From positions 1-5,126 of the forward strand of contig DAOUVM010000220.1 in NCBI GenBank assembly GCA_030667645.1: a DNA stretch of 5,126 nt, written 5' to 3'. The stretch is from Ardenticatenales bacterium. Its GTDB lineage: Bacteria > Chloroflexota > Anaerolineae > Promineifilales > UBA4811. How positions within the stretch are numbered: the first letter of the stretch is position 1; each line of letters starts with the position of its first letter. Of this stretch, positions 1 through 5,126 are shown one piece after another. The notes below the pieces were generated by a model that saw only the letters and a list, made by a program, of their open reading frames with translations, was not told the DNA's origin and made no database searches. The position numbers were made by a program, and so were the translations under genes.

Positions 1-651
1 CACCACCACTGTATGCCAGCCATAACTGGCAAAGCGCGCCGGCACGTCCTCGGAAAAGGTCAGCTCAGTGCTGCCCTCAATCGAGATCTCGTTATCATCG
101 TAGAGAAAGATCAGCTTGCCAAGCCCCAGGTGGCCGGCGAGCGAAGCAGCCTCGTGGGAGATGCCCTCCATCAGATCGCCATCGCTGACGACCGCGTAGG
201 TATGGTGGTCAACGATGGTAAAGTCGGCCCGGTTGAAGCGAGCCGCCATCATCCGCTCTGCCAGCGCCAGACCCACGGCCGCCGCAAATCCCTGCCCCAA
301 CGGGCCGGTCGTCATCTCTACGCCTGGGGTCAGACCGAGTTCTGGATGGCCCGGGGTGCGACTGTCCCACTGGCGAAACTGCTTGAGGTCGTCAAGTGAC
401 AGGTCATAGCCGGTCAGGTGCAACAGGCTATAGAGCAGCATCGAACCGTGGCCGGCCGATAGGACAAAGCGGTCCCGGTCGGGCCACTGGGGATTGGCCG
501 GATTATGCCTGAGGAACTGGGTCCACAGGACAAAGGCCATATCGGCCGTCCCCATGGGCATGCCGGGATGGCCCGAGTTTGCCTTTTGTATACCGTCGAT
601 GGCTAGCGTGCGGATCGTGTTGACGCAGAGTTGTTCCAGATCACCGGTCAT
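1..651 (-). CDS. tkt: Transketolase, N-terminal part (runs off left edge)
   Basis: Transketolase moves two-carbon ketol units between sugar phosphates in the non-oxidative pentose phosphate pathway or Calvin cycle, using thiamine diphosphate (ThDP) and a divalent cation, in the cytoplasm as a dimer. The 217 codons present match the N-terminal pyrophosphate-binding domain. They include NSGHPGMPMG (25-34) with its conserved His, RFVLSAGHGSMLLYSLLHL (61-79), TTGPLGQG (114-121), and the ThDP/metal motif SDGDLMEG (156-163) followed by EAASLAGHLGLGKLIFLYDD and NEISIEG. Full-length enzymes have about 660-670 residues, so roughly two thirds is missing to the left. The ATG at 651-649 gives the usual family N-terminus, and AAGAGGAA about 8-10 bases upstream can serve as ribosome binding site. 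The motif reads SDGD where many enzymes have GDG; as I recall this is a common variant, not a defect. The gene is divergent from mgtE. Function is secure; the physiological pathway cannot be told from this fragment. Confidence 0.96.
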   Translation of the reverse strand, partial: MTGDLEQLCVNTIRTLAIDGIQKANSGHPGMPMGTADMAFVLWTQFLRHNPANPQWPDRDRFVLSAGHGSMLLYSLLHLTGYDLSLDDLKQFRQWDSRTPGHPELGLTPGVEMTTGPLGQGFAAAVGLALAERMMAARFNRADFTIVDHHTYAVVSDGDLMEGISHEAASLAGHLGLGKLIFLYDDNEISIEGSTELTFSEDVPARFASYGWHTVVV

Positions 652-772
652 GGTTCTCGTTCCTCTTGGACAGGGTTATGGGAATGATTGTACCAGCGAT
701 AGATAGAACAGCAAAGGATAGCTCCTGCCTCTCTCTCCCGTGGCCGTGGGCCCTTTCTCTCAACCCCCTCGG

Positions 773-784
773 CTTGAGCTCAAG
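773..784. promoter_or_regulatory. Perfect 12-bp palindrome, possible operator
   Basis: CTTGAGCTCAAG is a perfect palindrome without a spacer, the kind of site a dimeric helix-turn-helix regulator could bind. It lies about 120 bases upstream of the tkt start and about 160 bases upstream of the mgtE -35 box. One copy is seen in the window. No regulator gene is nearby, so function is only a possibility, and a 12-bp palindrome can arise by chance. Confidence 0.25.
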
Positions 785-835
785 TTCGGACAATCGTCAT
801 TTTCCGTCTACTGGCCGCCCCAAGGCGGTGAGCGT

Positions 836-870
836 GGTGTGTGCAGGGTGATTCGCGTCCTGCACACACC
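836..870. repeat. 12-bp perfect inverted repeat forming a hairpin
   Basis: The arms GGTGTGTGCAGG (836-847) and CCTGCACACACC (859-870) are perfectly complementary. Three further pairs (G-U, U-G, G-C) can form inside, leaving a five-base loop at 851-855. No run of T follows on either strand, so it is not a classical intrinsic terminator. It ends 71 bases before the mgtE -35 box and about 185 bases from the tkt start. It could be an operator, an RNA hairpin in a long tkt leader, or a dispersed intergenic repeat; one copy is present here. Confidence 0.6.
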
Positions 871-941
871 CCACCAATTCCCTCACTGGGTCGCAGAAAC
901 AGATTGTGTTCGAACTGTCGTCCGAAGCCCAGTTTGAGGCA

Positions 942-970
942 TTGACACCCGGCGGCTTTCGTCATAGAAT
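942..970 (+). promoter_or_regulatory. Sigma70-type promoter for mgtE
   Basis: TTGACA (942-947) is a perfect -35 hexamer. After an ideal 17-base spacer comes TAGAAT (965-970), five of six matches to the -10 consensus. Transcription would begin near 976-978, giving mgtE a leader of about 150 bases. It is the strongest promoter match I found and points straight at mgtE. The use of a housekeeping sigma factor is inferred from the hexamers alone. Confidence 0.7.
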
Positions 971-992
971 AACTGCTGCTGCCGAGTATTGG

Positions 993-1070
993 ATGGTGAC
1001 TCTAGTGGAAGACGACCCTGCGTCGAAAACGTCGAATACCTGCCAACCGAATATGCCGATCCCTCGTTAG
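993..1070 (+). CDS. Possible 25-codon leader peptide upstream of mgtE
   Basis: A short reading frame begins with ATG about 16 bases after the predicted transcription start and ends in TAG at 1068-1070, which leaves 58 bases before the mgtE start. The predicted peptide starts MVTLVEDDPAS and ends QPNMPIPR. It has two notable features: three acidic residues followed by Pro (EDDP, residues 6-9) and three prolines among the last seven residues. The leader peptide MgtL of enterobacterial mgtA also carries acidic/proline codons that destabilise translating ribosomes at low Mg2+, so a similar role is conceivable here. Only a weak GAG (984-986) stands in ribosome-binding position. The frame differs from that of mgtE and could be chance. 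No homologue is known to me. Confidence 0.28.
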   Translation: MVTLVEDDPASKTSNTCQPNMPIPR

Positions 1071-1095
1071 GTAAACATACCGCCCTCGCCACTCT

Positions 1096-1123
1096 TGCCT
1101 CCGGGGGAGCCGCCCTGGAGGTG
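1096..1123 (+). promoter_or_regulatory. Hairpin sequestering the mgtE Shine-Dalgarno
   Basis: CCTCCGGGG (1098-1106) pairs with CCCTGGAGG (1113-1121) over nine base pairs, one of them G-U, closing a six-base loop GAGCCG. Two wobble pairs may extend the base to 1096 and 1123. The right arm is the mgtE Shine-Dalgarno itself (GGAGG, 1117-1121, seven bases before the GTG). In this fold the site is hidden, so translation of mgtE would need the hairpin to open. A weaker competing fold exists: CCCTC at 1061-1065 or 1084-1088 could pair with the G run 1103-1107 and free the site. The pairing is seen directly; its use in regulation is inferred. Confidence 0.5.
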
Positions 1124-1128
1124 CTCAA

Positions 1129-2466
1129 GTGAAAGTTGAAACCTTGGATCAGGTGTTGGTGCGCCTGCGCGCCGCGTTGGAACATGACGATTTGGTCGCG
1201 GCCGCCGCGATCATCGAGTCACTGCAGCCGGCCGATCAGGCCGACCTGGTCGAGGAGCTGAGCGGCGCCGATCAGGTGGCGTTGATCTCCAAACTTGATC
1301 CGGCGGATTCGGCTGATGTCCTCGAAGAGATGGAAGACGAGGAAGCCGCTGCACTGGCTGAACTGCTTCCGCCGACTGATCTGGCAGACATCTTGGACGA
1401 GATGGAGATGGACGAGGCGGCCGACGTATTGGGGGACCTACCGGCCGCAGTGGTCACGGAGACGCTGCGCGAGATGGAAGACGCCGAGGAGGTCATCCCG
1501 CTGCTCCAGTATCCGGATGATACGGCCGGCGGACTGATGACGCCGGCTGTCGTGACCTTGCGGCGGGAGTGGTTCGCTCAACAGGCGCTCGAGGTGCTCC
1601 GCAGCGTAGAGCCGGACGCGGACAGCGCCTACTATCTCTACGTGACCGACGAGGGAGGGCGACTGAAAGGCGTGGTTGGGCTCCGCGATCTGGTCGTCGC
1701 ACTGCCCGAGACGGTGGTGGAAGCGCTGATGGACCCGGCCGTTATTTCGGTCCCGGTCAACTCCGACCAGGAGATCTGCGCCCGGACGCTCTCTCGCTAT
1801 GGCTATGTCGTGCTACCGGTCGTGGACGAGGACGACCGGCTGGTAGGGGTCATCACGGCCGACGACCTGATCGAGGTGGTTGAGAACGAGGCGACCGAGG
1901 ACATGTACCGGATGGTGGGTATCACCGGCGAGGAGAGCGTGTTTGGCCCCCTGCGCTCATCGGTGCTCAAGCGGCTTCCCTGGCTGGTCGTGAACATGGT
2001 GACTCTGTTTGTTGCCATTACCGTGGTTGACGCGTTCGAGAGGGTGATCGCAGGGATGGTTGCCCTGGCGACGTTTCTGCCGCTGGTTTCCGGGCAGGGT
2101 GGGAACGCAGGTAGTCAGACAACCACGGTGATTGTGCGCGGGCTGGCTTTGGGAGAGGTGACCCCCCGCAATGGATTGCGAGCGCTCTCCAAAGAGCTGG
2201 CAGCCGCTGCCATCAACGGGGCTATCGTGGGCATGGGAACGGGCCTGACGATCTATCTCTGGAAGGGCGAACCCATCATTGCCGTGGCGGCCGCGGTGGC
2301 GATGGTGCTCAACTTTCTGGTGGCCGCGCTGGCCGGCGTGTTGGTCCCGCTGGGCCTGATGGCGGTCAAGGTTGACCCGGCCCTGGCCTCGGCCGCCTTT
2401 GTCACCGGTGTCACCGACACGCTCGGGTTTCTCTTTTTCCTGGGCATTGCCAGCCAGCTCATTTGA
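1129..2466 (+). CDS. mgtE: Magnesium transporter MgtE
   Basis: MgtE is a homodimeric inner-membrane channel for Mg2+ uptake, gated by its own cytoplasmic Mg2+-sensing domains. The 445 residues give the full family architecture. The acidic helical MgtE_N domain (about 20-125) has repeated ADVLEEM/ADILDEM/ADVLGDL units. The linker motif YPDDTAGGLMTP (128-139) leads into two CBS domains (about 138-255, with VVGLRDLV and LVGVITADDLIEVVE), followed by a connecting helix and about five membrane helices (285-443). Pore-domain signatures are FLPLVSGQGGNAGSQ (316-330), RGLALGE (337-343) and DPALASAAFVTGVTDTLGF (416-434). Asp430 is the likely counterpart of the pore Asp that binds Mg2+ in the Thermus protein. 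The GTG start has GGAGG seven bases upstream; the frame has no other usable start before an in-frame TAA at 1072-1074. The gene appears monocistronic behind its own promoter and a structured leader. Some MgtE proteins also carry Co2+ or other divalent ions. Confidence 0.97.
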   Translation: MKVETLDQVLVRLRAALEHDDLVAAAAIIESLQPADQADLVEELSGADQVALISKLDPADSADVLEEMEDEEAAALAELLPPTDLADILDEMEMDEAADVLGDLPAAVVTETLREMEDAEEVIPLLQYPDDTAGGLMTPAVVTLRREWFAQQALEVLRSVEPDADSAYYLYVTDEGGRLKGVVGLRDLVVALPETVVEALMDPAVISVPVNSDQEICARTLSRYGYVVLPVVDEDDRLVGVITADDLIEVVENEATEDMYRMVGITGEESVFGPLRSSVLKRLPWLVVNMVTLFVAITVVDAFERVIAGMVALATFLPLVSGQGGNAGSQTTTVIVRGLALGEVTPRNGLRALSKELAAAAINGAIVGMGTGLTIYLWKGEPIIAVAAAVAMVLNFLVAALAGVLVPLGLMAVKVDPALASAAFVTGVTDTLGFLFFLGIASQLI

Positions 2467-2540
2467 ACCAGGCTGAATCACTGCCAAGCATTCGAGGACG
2501 CGGAACAGCGCACCATCACATCGAGCGGAACGCCACGTTG

Positions 2541-2584
2541 GGGGATGTGGTGGGGTAGACCCCATCCCCTGTGCAGCAGTGCAC
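2541..2584 (+). terminator. Tandem hairpins after mgtE, possible terminator
   Basis: A GC-rich hairpin forms from GGGGA (2541-2545) and TGGGG (2551-2555) against CCCCA and TCCCC (2560-2569), with a TAGA loop and a five-base bulge on the left. A second small hairpin follows at once: GTGCA (2571-2575) against TGCAC (2580-2584) with a four-base loop. They lie 75-118 bases after the mgtE stop, and no T run follows, so this is not a textbook Rho-independent terminator. They may act as a weak or factor-assisted terminator, or protect the 3' end of the mRNA. Confidence 0.35.
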
Positions 2585-2635
2585 CTGCCAAGGAGACGGC
2601 GCCTCGCCTGGTTCTTTGCACTCGCTATTCGGCGC

Positions 2636-2664
2636 TTGACAGGTTTTTCGTTCTGGATGATTCT
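2636..2664 (+). promoter_or_regulatory. Candidate promoter for the GyrI-like gene
   Basis: TTGACA (2636-2641) is a perfect -35 box. Seventeen bases on stands GATTCT (2659-2664), matching only three of six -10 positions. The alternative GATGAT (2656-2661) matches better but at a 14-base spacing. The site is about 50-75 bases upstream of the start at 2712, in a locally AT-richer stretch, which suits a separate promoter. The weak -10 may indicate activator dependence. Confidence 0.4.
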
Positions 2665-2711
2665 AGTGATACGGTATTTGGGGGCACGGTAACAAAAGAG
2701 GAAAAAGCGAG

Positions 2712-3326
2712 ATGAAAAAGATCGATTTCAAGAAAGAGTTCAAGCATCTCTACCGGCCGTCAGCCAAGAGAGTGGTTGAGGTCGAGGTTCCGGAGCTGAG
2801 CTTCTTGATGGTTGATGGGCGCGGCGATCCGAACACGTCCCAGGAATACCAAGAGGCCATGGGTGCATTGTATGCAGTTTCGTACTCGCTCAAGTTCATG
2901 GTCAAGAACGTCAAACAGGTGGCGGATTATGCGGTGATGCCGCTGGAAGGGCTCTGGTGGACCGAAGACATGAGCCAGTTCAGCGTGGAGAAAAAGCATC
3001 GGTGGCAGTGGACGATGATGATTATGCAGCCCGAGTATGTTGGCCAAGAGTTGGTGACACAAGCGCTGGCAGAGGTCGAGATAAAGAAAAACCCTCCGGC
3101 CCTGTCCAAGATCAGGTTTGAGAGTTGTCACGAAGGGCTGTCAGCTCAGATCATGCACATCGGTCCTTATTCGGAAGAACCGCCAACGATAGAAAAGCTC
3201 CATCAATTCATCGCCGAGAAGGGGTATGAGCCAAGGGGAAAGCACCACGAGATCTACCTGAGTGACCCGCAAAGGACCGCGCCGGAAAGGCTCAAGACGG
3301 TGATCCGGCAACCGATGGGCGAATAG
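2712..3326 (+). CDS. GyrI-like small-molecule-binding domain protein
   Basis: The 204 residues form a stand-alone GyrI-like domain protein (COG4832-type), a duplicated small-molecule-binding fold related to the effector domain of BmrR/SoxS-like regulators but with no DNA-binding domain. Family marks are VDGRGDPN (34-41), GALYAVSYSLKFM (51-63), MPLEGLWW (76-83), WQWTMMIMQPEYV (98-110), EGLSAQIMHIGPYSEE (141-156) and GKHHEIYLSDPQR (176-188). The Glu and aromatic residues of PLEGLWW, with HIGPY, should line the ligand pocket. No signal peptide or membrane segment is seen, so it is likely cytoplasmic. Some GyrI-like proteins bind lipophilic cationic drugs, and a few (YtkR7 type) hydrolyse cyclopropane-bearing genotoxins; whether this one is a binder or an enzyme is unknown. 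AGAGG ten bases before the ATG, in an A-rich stretch, supports the start. The gene looks monocistronic and is convergent with the CDF gene. Confidence 0.88.
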   Translation: MKKIDFKKEFKHLYRPSAKRVVEVEVPELSFLMVDGRGDPNTSQEYQEAMGALYAVSYSLKFMVKNVKQVADYAVMPLEGLWWTEDMSQFSVEKKHRWQWTMMIMQPEYVGQELVTQALAEVEIKKNPPALSKIRFESCHEGLSAQIMHIGPYSEEPPTIEKLHQFIAEKGYEPRGKHHEIYLSDPQRTAPERLKTVIRQPMGE

Positions 3327-3445
3327 TCTTGGACTCCACAGACGAGGTCCTGGACGCGGCCGGGCAGAGGGAACCCTTCCTTGCTTGCCGAGGGAGTGTT
3401 TGACTAATGAGCGGCCATGAGCCGGGCCGATGGGGGGGATCGCGA

Positions 3446-4354
3446 TCAGTCCTCCGCCGGCTCCAGGTGGATGTAGGCCTGATCCACGGTTTCGAGTCCC
3501 TCGACCGCCTCTTGGACGGCGCTGTGGATGTCGTGCGCCACGCGAAACGGGATCTCGGGGCTGATGTCCACGTGCATGTCTACCCGCAGTTGCGGCCCGA
3601 CATAGTCTGCTATGATGCGGTGAACTACTCGCACCCCATCCACTTTGCGGGCCGTCTGATGGATCTGCTCCACCAGATCTGGCTCGGCCGCTTTACCGGT
3701 GAGATAGCCCATGTTTTCGTGTAGGATCGCCAGCACGTTGCGGAAGATCCAGAGCGAGACGATCATTGCTGCGATTGGATCGGCCAGACTCATGACGGAT
3801 CCCGGCAAACTGGCGGCCAAGATCCCCACCAGCGCGGTTACCGAAGAAAACACATCCGATAGATTATCCCGGGCAGATGCGCTGATGGCCGGGCTGCGAG
3901 CGCGCTCCGCCAGACGGCGAACCAGCACGTACATCAGGACCTTCACCAGCCCGCTGCCGACAAGGATAACCGCGGACCAGCCCCACGCGGCGATTGGCTC
4001 CTGGGAGCCGGCCAGTACCTGACTGAAAGCACGACGAATCACTTCCCAACCGGCCAACCCCATCATCAGTGCGATCACGGCGCTGACGACCGGTTCGATT
4101 CGCGCGTGTCCTTGTGGGTGGCTATCATCGGCCGGCTGCTGGCTCAACCACAGTCCCCAAGCTAGAAAGACGGTATAGACGACGTCGGTCACCGAGTCAA
4201 TGGCGGTGGCAAAGATGGCTGTGCTGCCAGAGTAATATGCGGCGCTCCCTTTGGCGACAACCAGCAAGCTGTTGCCGATCACGGCGATCCATATGGCGCG
4301 CAGATACAGCCGGGACCGTTCCGGGTCGGCATCTTGATGGCGAATGCGTTGCAT
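3446..4354 (-). CDS. Cation diffusion facilitator (CDF) metal efflux protein, Mn2+-like site
   Basis: CDF proteins are inner-membrane dimers that export divalent metal in exchange for protons. This 302-residue protein has the family plan: six membrane helices (about 21-41, 45-71, 90-108, 124-146, 164-183, 191-208) and a cytoplasmic C-terminal domain (about 215-302) containing VGPQLRVDMHVDI, VAHDIHSAV and YIHLEP. The conserved HPQGHARIE stands at 79-87. The transport site is Asp53/Asp57 in TM2 (AIDSVTD) and Asp163/Asp167 in TM5 (DNLSD). FieF has Asp-Asp/His-Asp and zinc-specific members usually carry His; the all-Asp DxxxD/DxxxD pattern is associated with Mn2+ or Fe2+ transport, so Mn2+ is the best guess. 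I chose the ATG at 4354 because GGAG lies six bases upstream; the ATG at 4372, six codons earlier, has no Shine-Dalgarno. It follows the FGE-like gene after 65 bases and may share its transcript. Confidence 0.93.
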   Translation of the reverse strand: MQRIRHQDADPERSRLYLRAIWIAVIGNSLLVVAKGSAAYYSGSTAIFATAIDSVTDVVYTVFLAWGLWLSQQPADDSHPQGHARIEPVVSAVIALMMGLAGWEVIRRAFSQVLAGSQEPIAAWGWSAVILVGSGLVKVLMYVLVRRLAERARSPAISASARDNLSDVFSSVTALVGILAASLPGSVMSLADPIAAMIVSLWIFRNVLAILHENMGYLTGKAAEPDLVEQIHQTARKVDGVRVVHRIIADYVGPQLRVDMHVDISPEIPFRVAHDIHSAVQEAVEGLETVDQAYIHLEPAED

Positions 4355-4419
4355 GCGTGTCTCCGTCAACATGAGGCGAATGTGAGCCGGCCTTTCCCTA
4401 CTTGATACTCAGGGCGGCC

Positions 4420-5126
4420 CTAGCCGTCGGCCGCACAGCGGAATCCGTGGTCGGTGGCATAGCCTTGAGCGCCGCCATAGTGGCGATGGGCGGTGCGCAG
4501 CGCCCACGGGTCATTGGCAAAGCCGCCGCCTCGAAGCACCTTGTCTCCGGTCTGCAGCGGCCCCGGTGGGGCGGCGGCGGGAGAGCTGCCATAATAGTAT
4601 GGATCGTACCAGTCCGCGACCCACTCCCAGACACCGCCCGCCATTCCGAGGGCGCCGTAGGGGCTGGCGCCGGCGACATACGCATCGACCGGACTGGTAT
4701 CACCATGCGGCGCTCTATCGTCGAACCACTCGCTGCCCCAGGGCCAGTCCCGGCCATCCTCTCCCCGCGCCGCCTTTTCCCATTCCGCTTCGGTTGGGAG
4801 CCGTTTGCCTGCCCACTGGCAGTAGGCGTTGGCGTCGTCCCAGGACATCCAGCGTACCGGATGATCCTGGCGGACGGGGGAATCAAAGGCGCGCCACGTA
4901 TATTCCACGGCGTCTCCCTTCTTTTCGCTGGTCGTCTGGTAACCGGTCGCTTCTGCAAATGCCTTGAACTGGGCAACAGTGACCTCCGTGCGATCGACAT
5001 AAAAACCCGGGAGCGTGATGATCCGCTGGGGAGTCTCGTCGGTGAATTCGTCGGCGCGGCAGGCGTTCCCGCACGAACTGGTCCAGGCGCCGACCTGTCC
5101 GCTGTCGCTTCCCCGTGCAAAGGAGC
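4420..5126 (-). CDS. FGE/SUMF1-like domain protein, C-terminal part (runs off right edge)
   Basis: The 234 codons present belong to the formylglycine-generating-enzyme-like fold (FGE-sulfatase, PF03781). Signatures in order are FARGSD (2-7, usually FxMGSD), LPGFYVDRTEVTVAQFKAF (38-56), TGY (60-62), PVRWMSWDDANAYCQWAGKR (89-108), LPTEAEWEKAARG (109-121), WPWG (127-130), ASPYGALGMAGGVWEWVADW (153-172), KVLRGGGF (195-202) and the closing GFRCAAD (227-233). The domain starts at or just before the window edge; what precedes it (signal peptide, kinase or other domain) is not visible. The two catalytic cysteines of true FGE, expected shortly after the RGG segment, are absent (RTAHRHYGG instead), and the usual [DN]MxGNVWEW reads GMAGGVWEW. 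It is therefore probably a non-FGE member, a binding or structural domain or another enzyme of the superfamily. The reading frame is open across 4909-5126, so the GTG at 4908 is not the real start. A CxxxC pair (18-22) hints at an exported protein. Confidence 0.9.
   Translation of the reverse strand, partial: SFARGSDSGQVGAWTSSCGNACRADEFTDETPQRIITLPGFYVDRTEVTVAQFKAFAEATGYQTTSEKKGDAVEYTWRAFDSPVRQDHPVRWMSWDDANAYCQWAGKRLPTEAEWEKAARGEDGRDWPWGSEWFDDRAPHGDTSPVDAYVAGASPYGALGMAGGVWEWVADWYDPYYYGSSPAAAPPGPLQTGDKVLRGGGFANDPWALRTAHRHYGGAQGYATDHGFRCAADG

Larger units (their letters stand above)
652..941. other. Divergent intergenic region upstream of tkt; no gene seen
   Basis: No reading frame here looks like a protein: the short open frames on both strands have no recognisable motif and no good ribosome binding site. 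The stretch should contain the tkt promoter. The only candidate I see is TACAAT on the minus strand (692-687) with TTGCTG 16 bases further upstream (714-709), which is a poor -35 box. The region also contains a 12-bp palindrome (773-784), a small hairpin with arms CCGCC and GGCGG (815-828), and a longer inverted repeat (836-870). The first two stand closer to tkt, the last closer to the mgtE promoter. Confidence 0.5.

Noticed and set aside
13..399. A 128-codon plus-strand open frame at the left edge
   Set aside because: It is antisense to transketolase, whose conserved motifs are unmistakable on the minus strand.
836..870. Intrinsic terminator
   Set aside because: The stem is strong, but neither strand has a T run after it, and no gene ends nearby on either strand.
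1021..1036. Tandem repeat CGTCGAAAA / CGTCGAATA
   Set aside because: Just two short units with nine-base period inside the possible leader frame; too short to call a repeat element.
977..1128. Canonical M-box riboswitch in the mgtE leader
   Set aside because: Only isolated words match and their order is wrong; the leader is too short after CGTTAGGT to hold the full aptamer.
1957..2565. A 202-codon open frame on the minus strand opposite mgtE
   Set aside because: It lies antisense to the conserved MgtE pore domain, has a Gln/His/Arg-rich composition with no domain, and is explained by GC-rich codon bias of the real gene.
3327..3445. Bidirectional terminator between the convergent GyrI-like and CDF genes
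   Set aside because: Only weak stems are present (GGAC 3331-3334 with GTCC 3347-3350; CGGC 3412-3415 with GCCG 3421-3424), with no T runs; nothing convincing.
4420..4908. FGE-like gene starting at the GTG at 4908
   Set aside because: The same frame stays open to the window edge and encodes further family-conserved sequence (FYVDRTEVTVAQF and upstream), so the gene is partial and the GTG is internal.
4398..5120. A 240-codon minus-strand open frame overlapping the FGE-like gene
   Set aside because: It is an out-of-frame shadow rich in Pro/Arg/Ser; the other frame carries all FGE-family motifs.

Overview
The window is a moderately GC-rich bacterial chromosomal segment. It carries five protein genes, two of them cut by the window edges, and no rRNA, tRNA, CRISPR array or insertion sequence that I can see. 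The gene content (a bacterial-type transketolase, MgtE, a stand-alone GyrI-like protein, a CDF metal transporter and an FGE/SUMF1-like domain protein) would suit a free-living bacterium. The protein style vaguely recalls Chloroflexota (Anaerolineae-like), but that is a weak impression and not a demonstrated assignment.

Layout. 1-651 (minus): N-terminal third of transketolase, running off the left edge. 652-1128: a 477-base divergent intergenic region holding a 12-bp palindrome, a 35-nt hairpin-forming inverted repeat, a near-consensus sigma70 promoter reading right, and a structured mgtE leader. 1129-2466 (plus): complete magnesium transporter MgtE. 2467-2711: hairpins after mgtE, then a candidate promoter. 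2712-3326 (plus): complete GyrI-like small-molecule-binding protein. 3327-3445: a short convergent gap without a convincing terminator. 3446-4354 (minus): CDF-family cation efflux protein. 4420-5126 (minus): C-terminal part of an FGE/SUMF1-like protein, running off the right edge.

How the genes relate. Two of the five genes move divalent cations: MgtE takes up Mg2+, and the CDF protein probably exports Mn2+ or a related metal, judging by its all-Asp transport site. They sit in separate transcription units, so metal homeostasis is a loose theme and not an operon. The CDF gene lies 47-65 bases after the FGE-like gene on the same strand and may be co-transcribed with it. Transketolase needs thiamine diphosphate with Mg2+ or another divalent cation and is divergent from mgtE; any shared control would have to act in the 477-base region.

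The most interesting part is the mgtE leader (about 977-1128). A strong promoter is followed by a possible 25-codon upstream reading frame with an acidic-acidic-proline stretch, and then by a 9-bp hairpin that buries the mgtE Shine-Dalgarno. This recalls leader-peptide control of Mg2+ transporter genes such as mgtA, but it is not a canonical M-box and the mechanism is inference.
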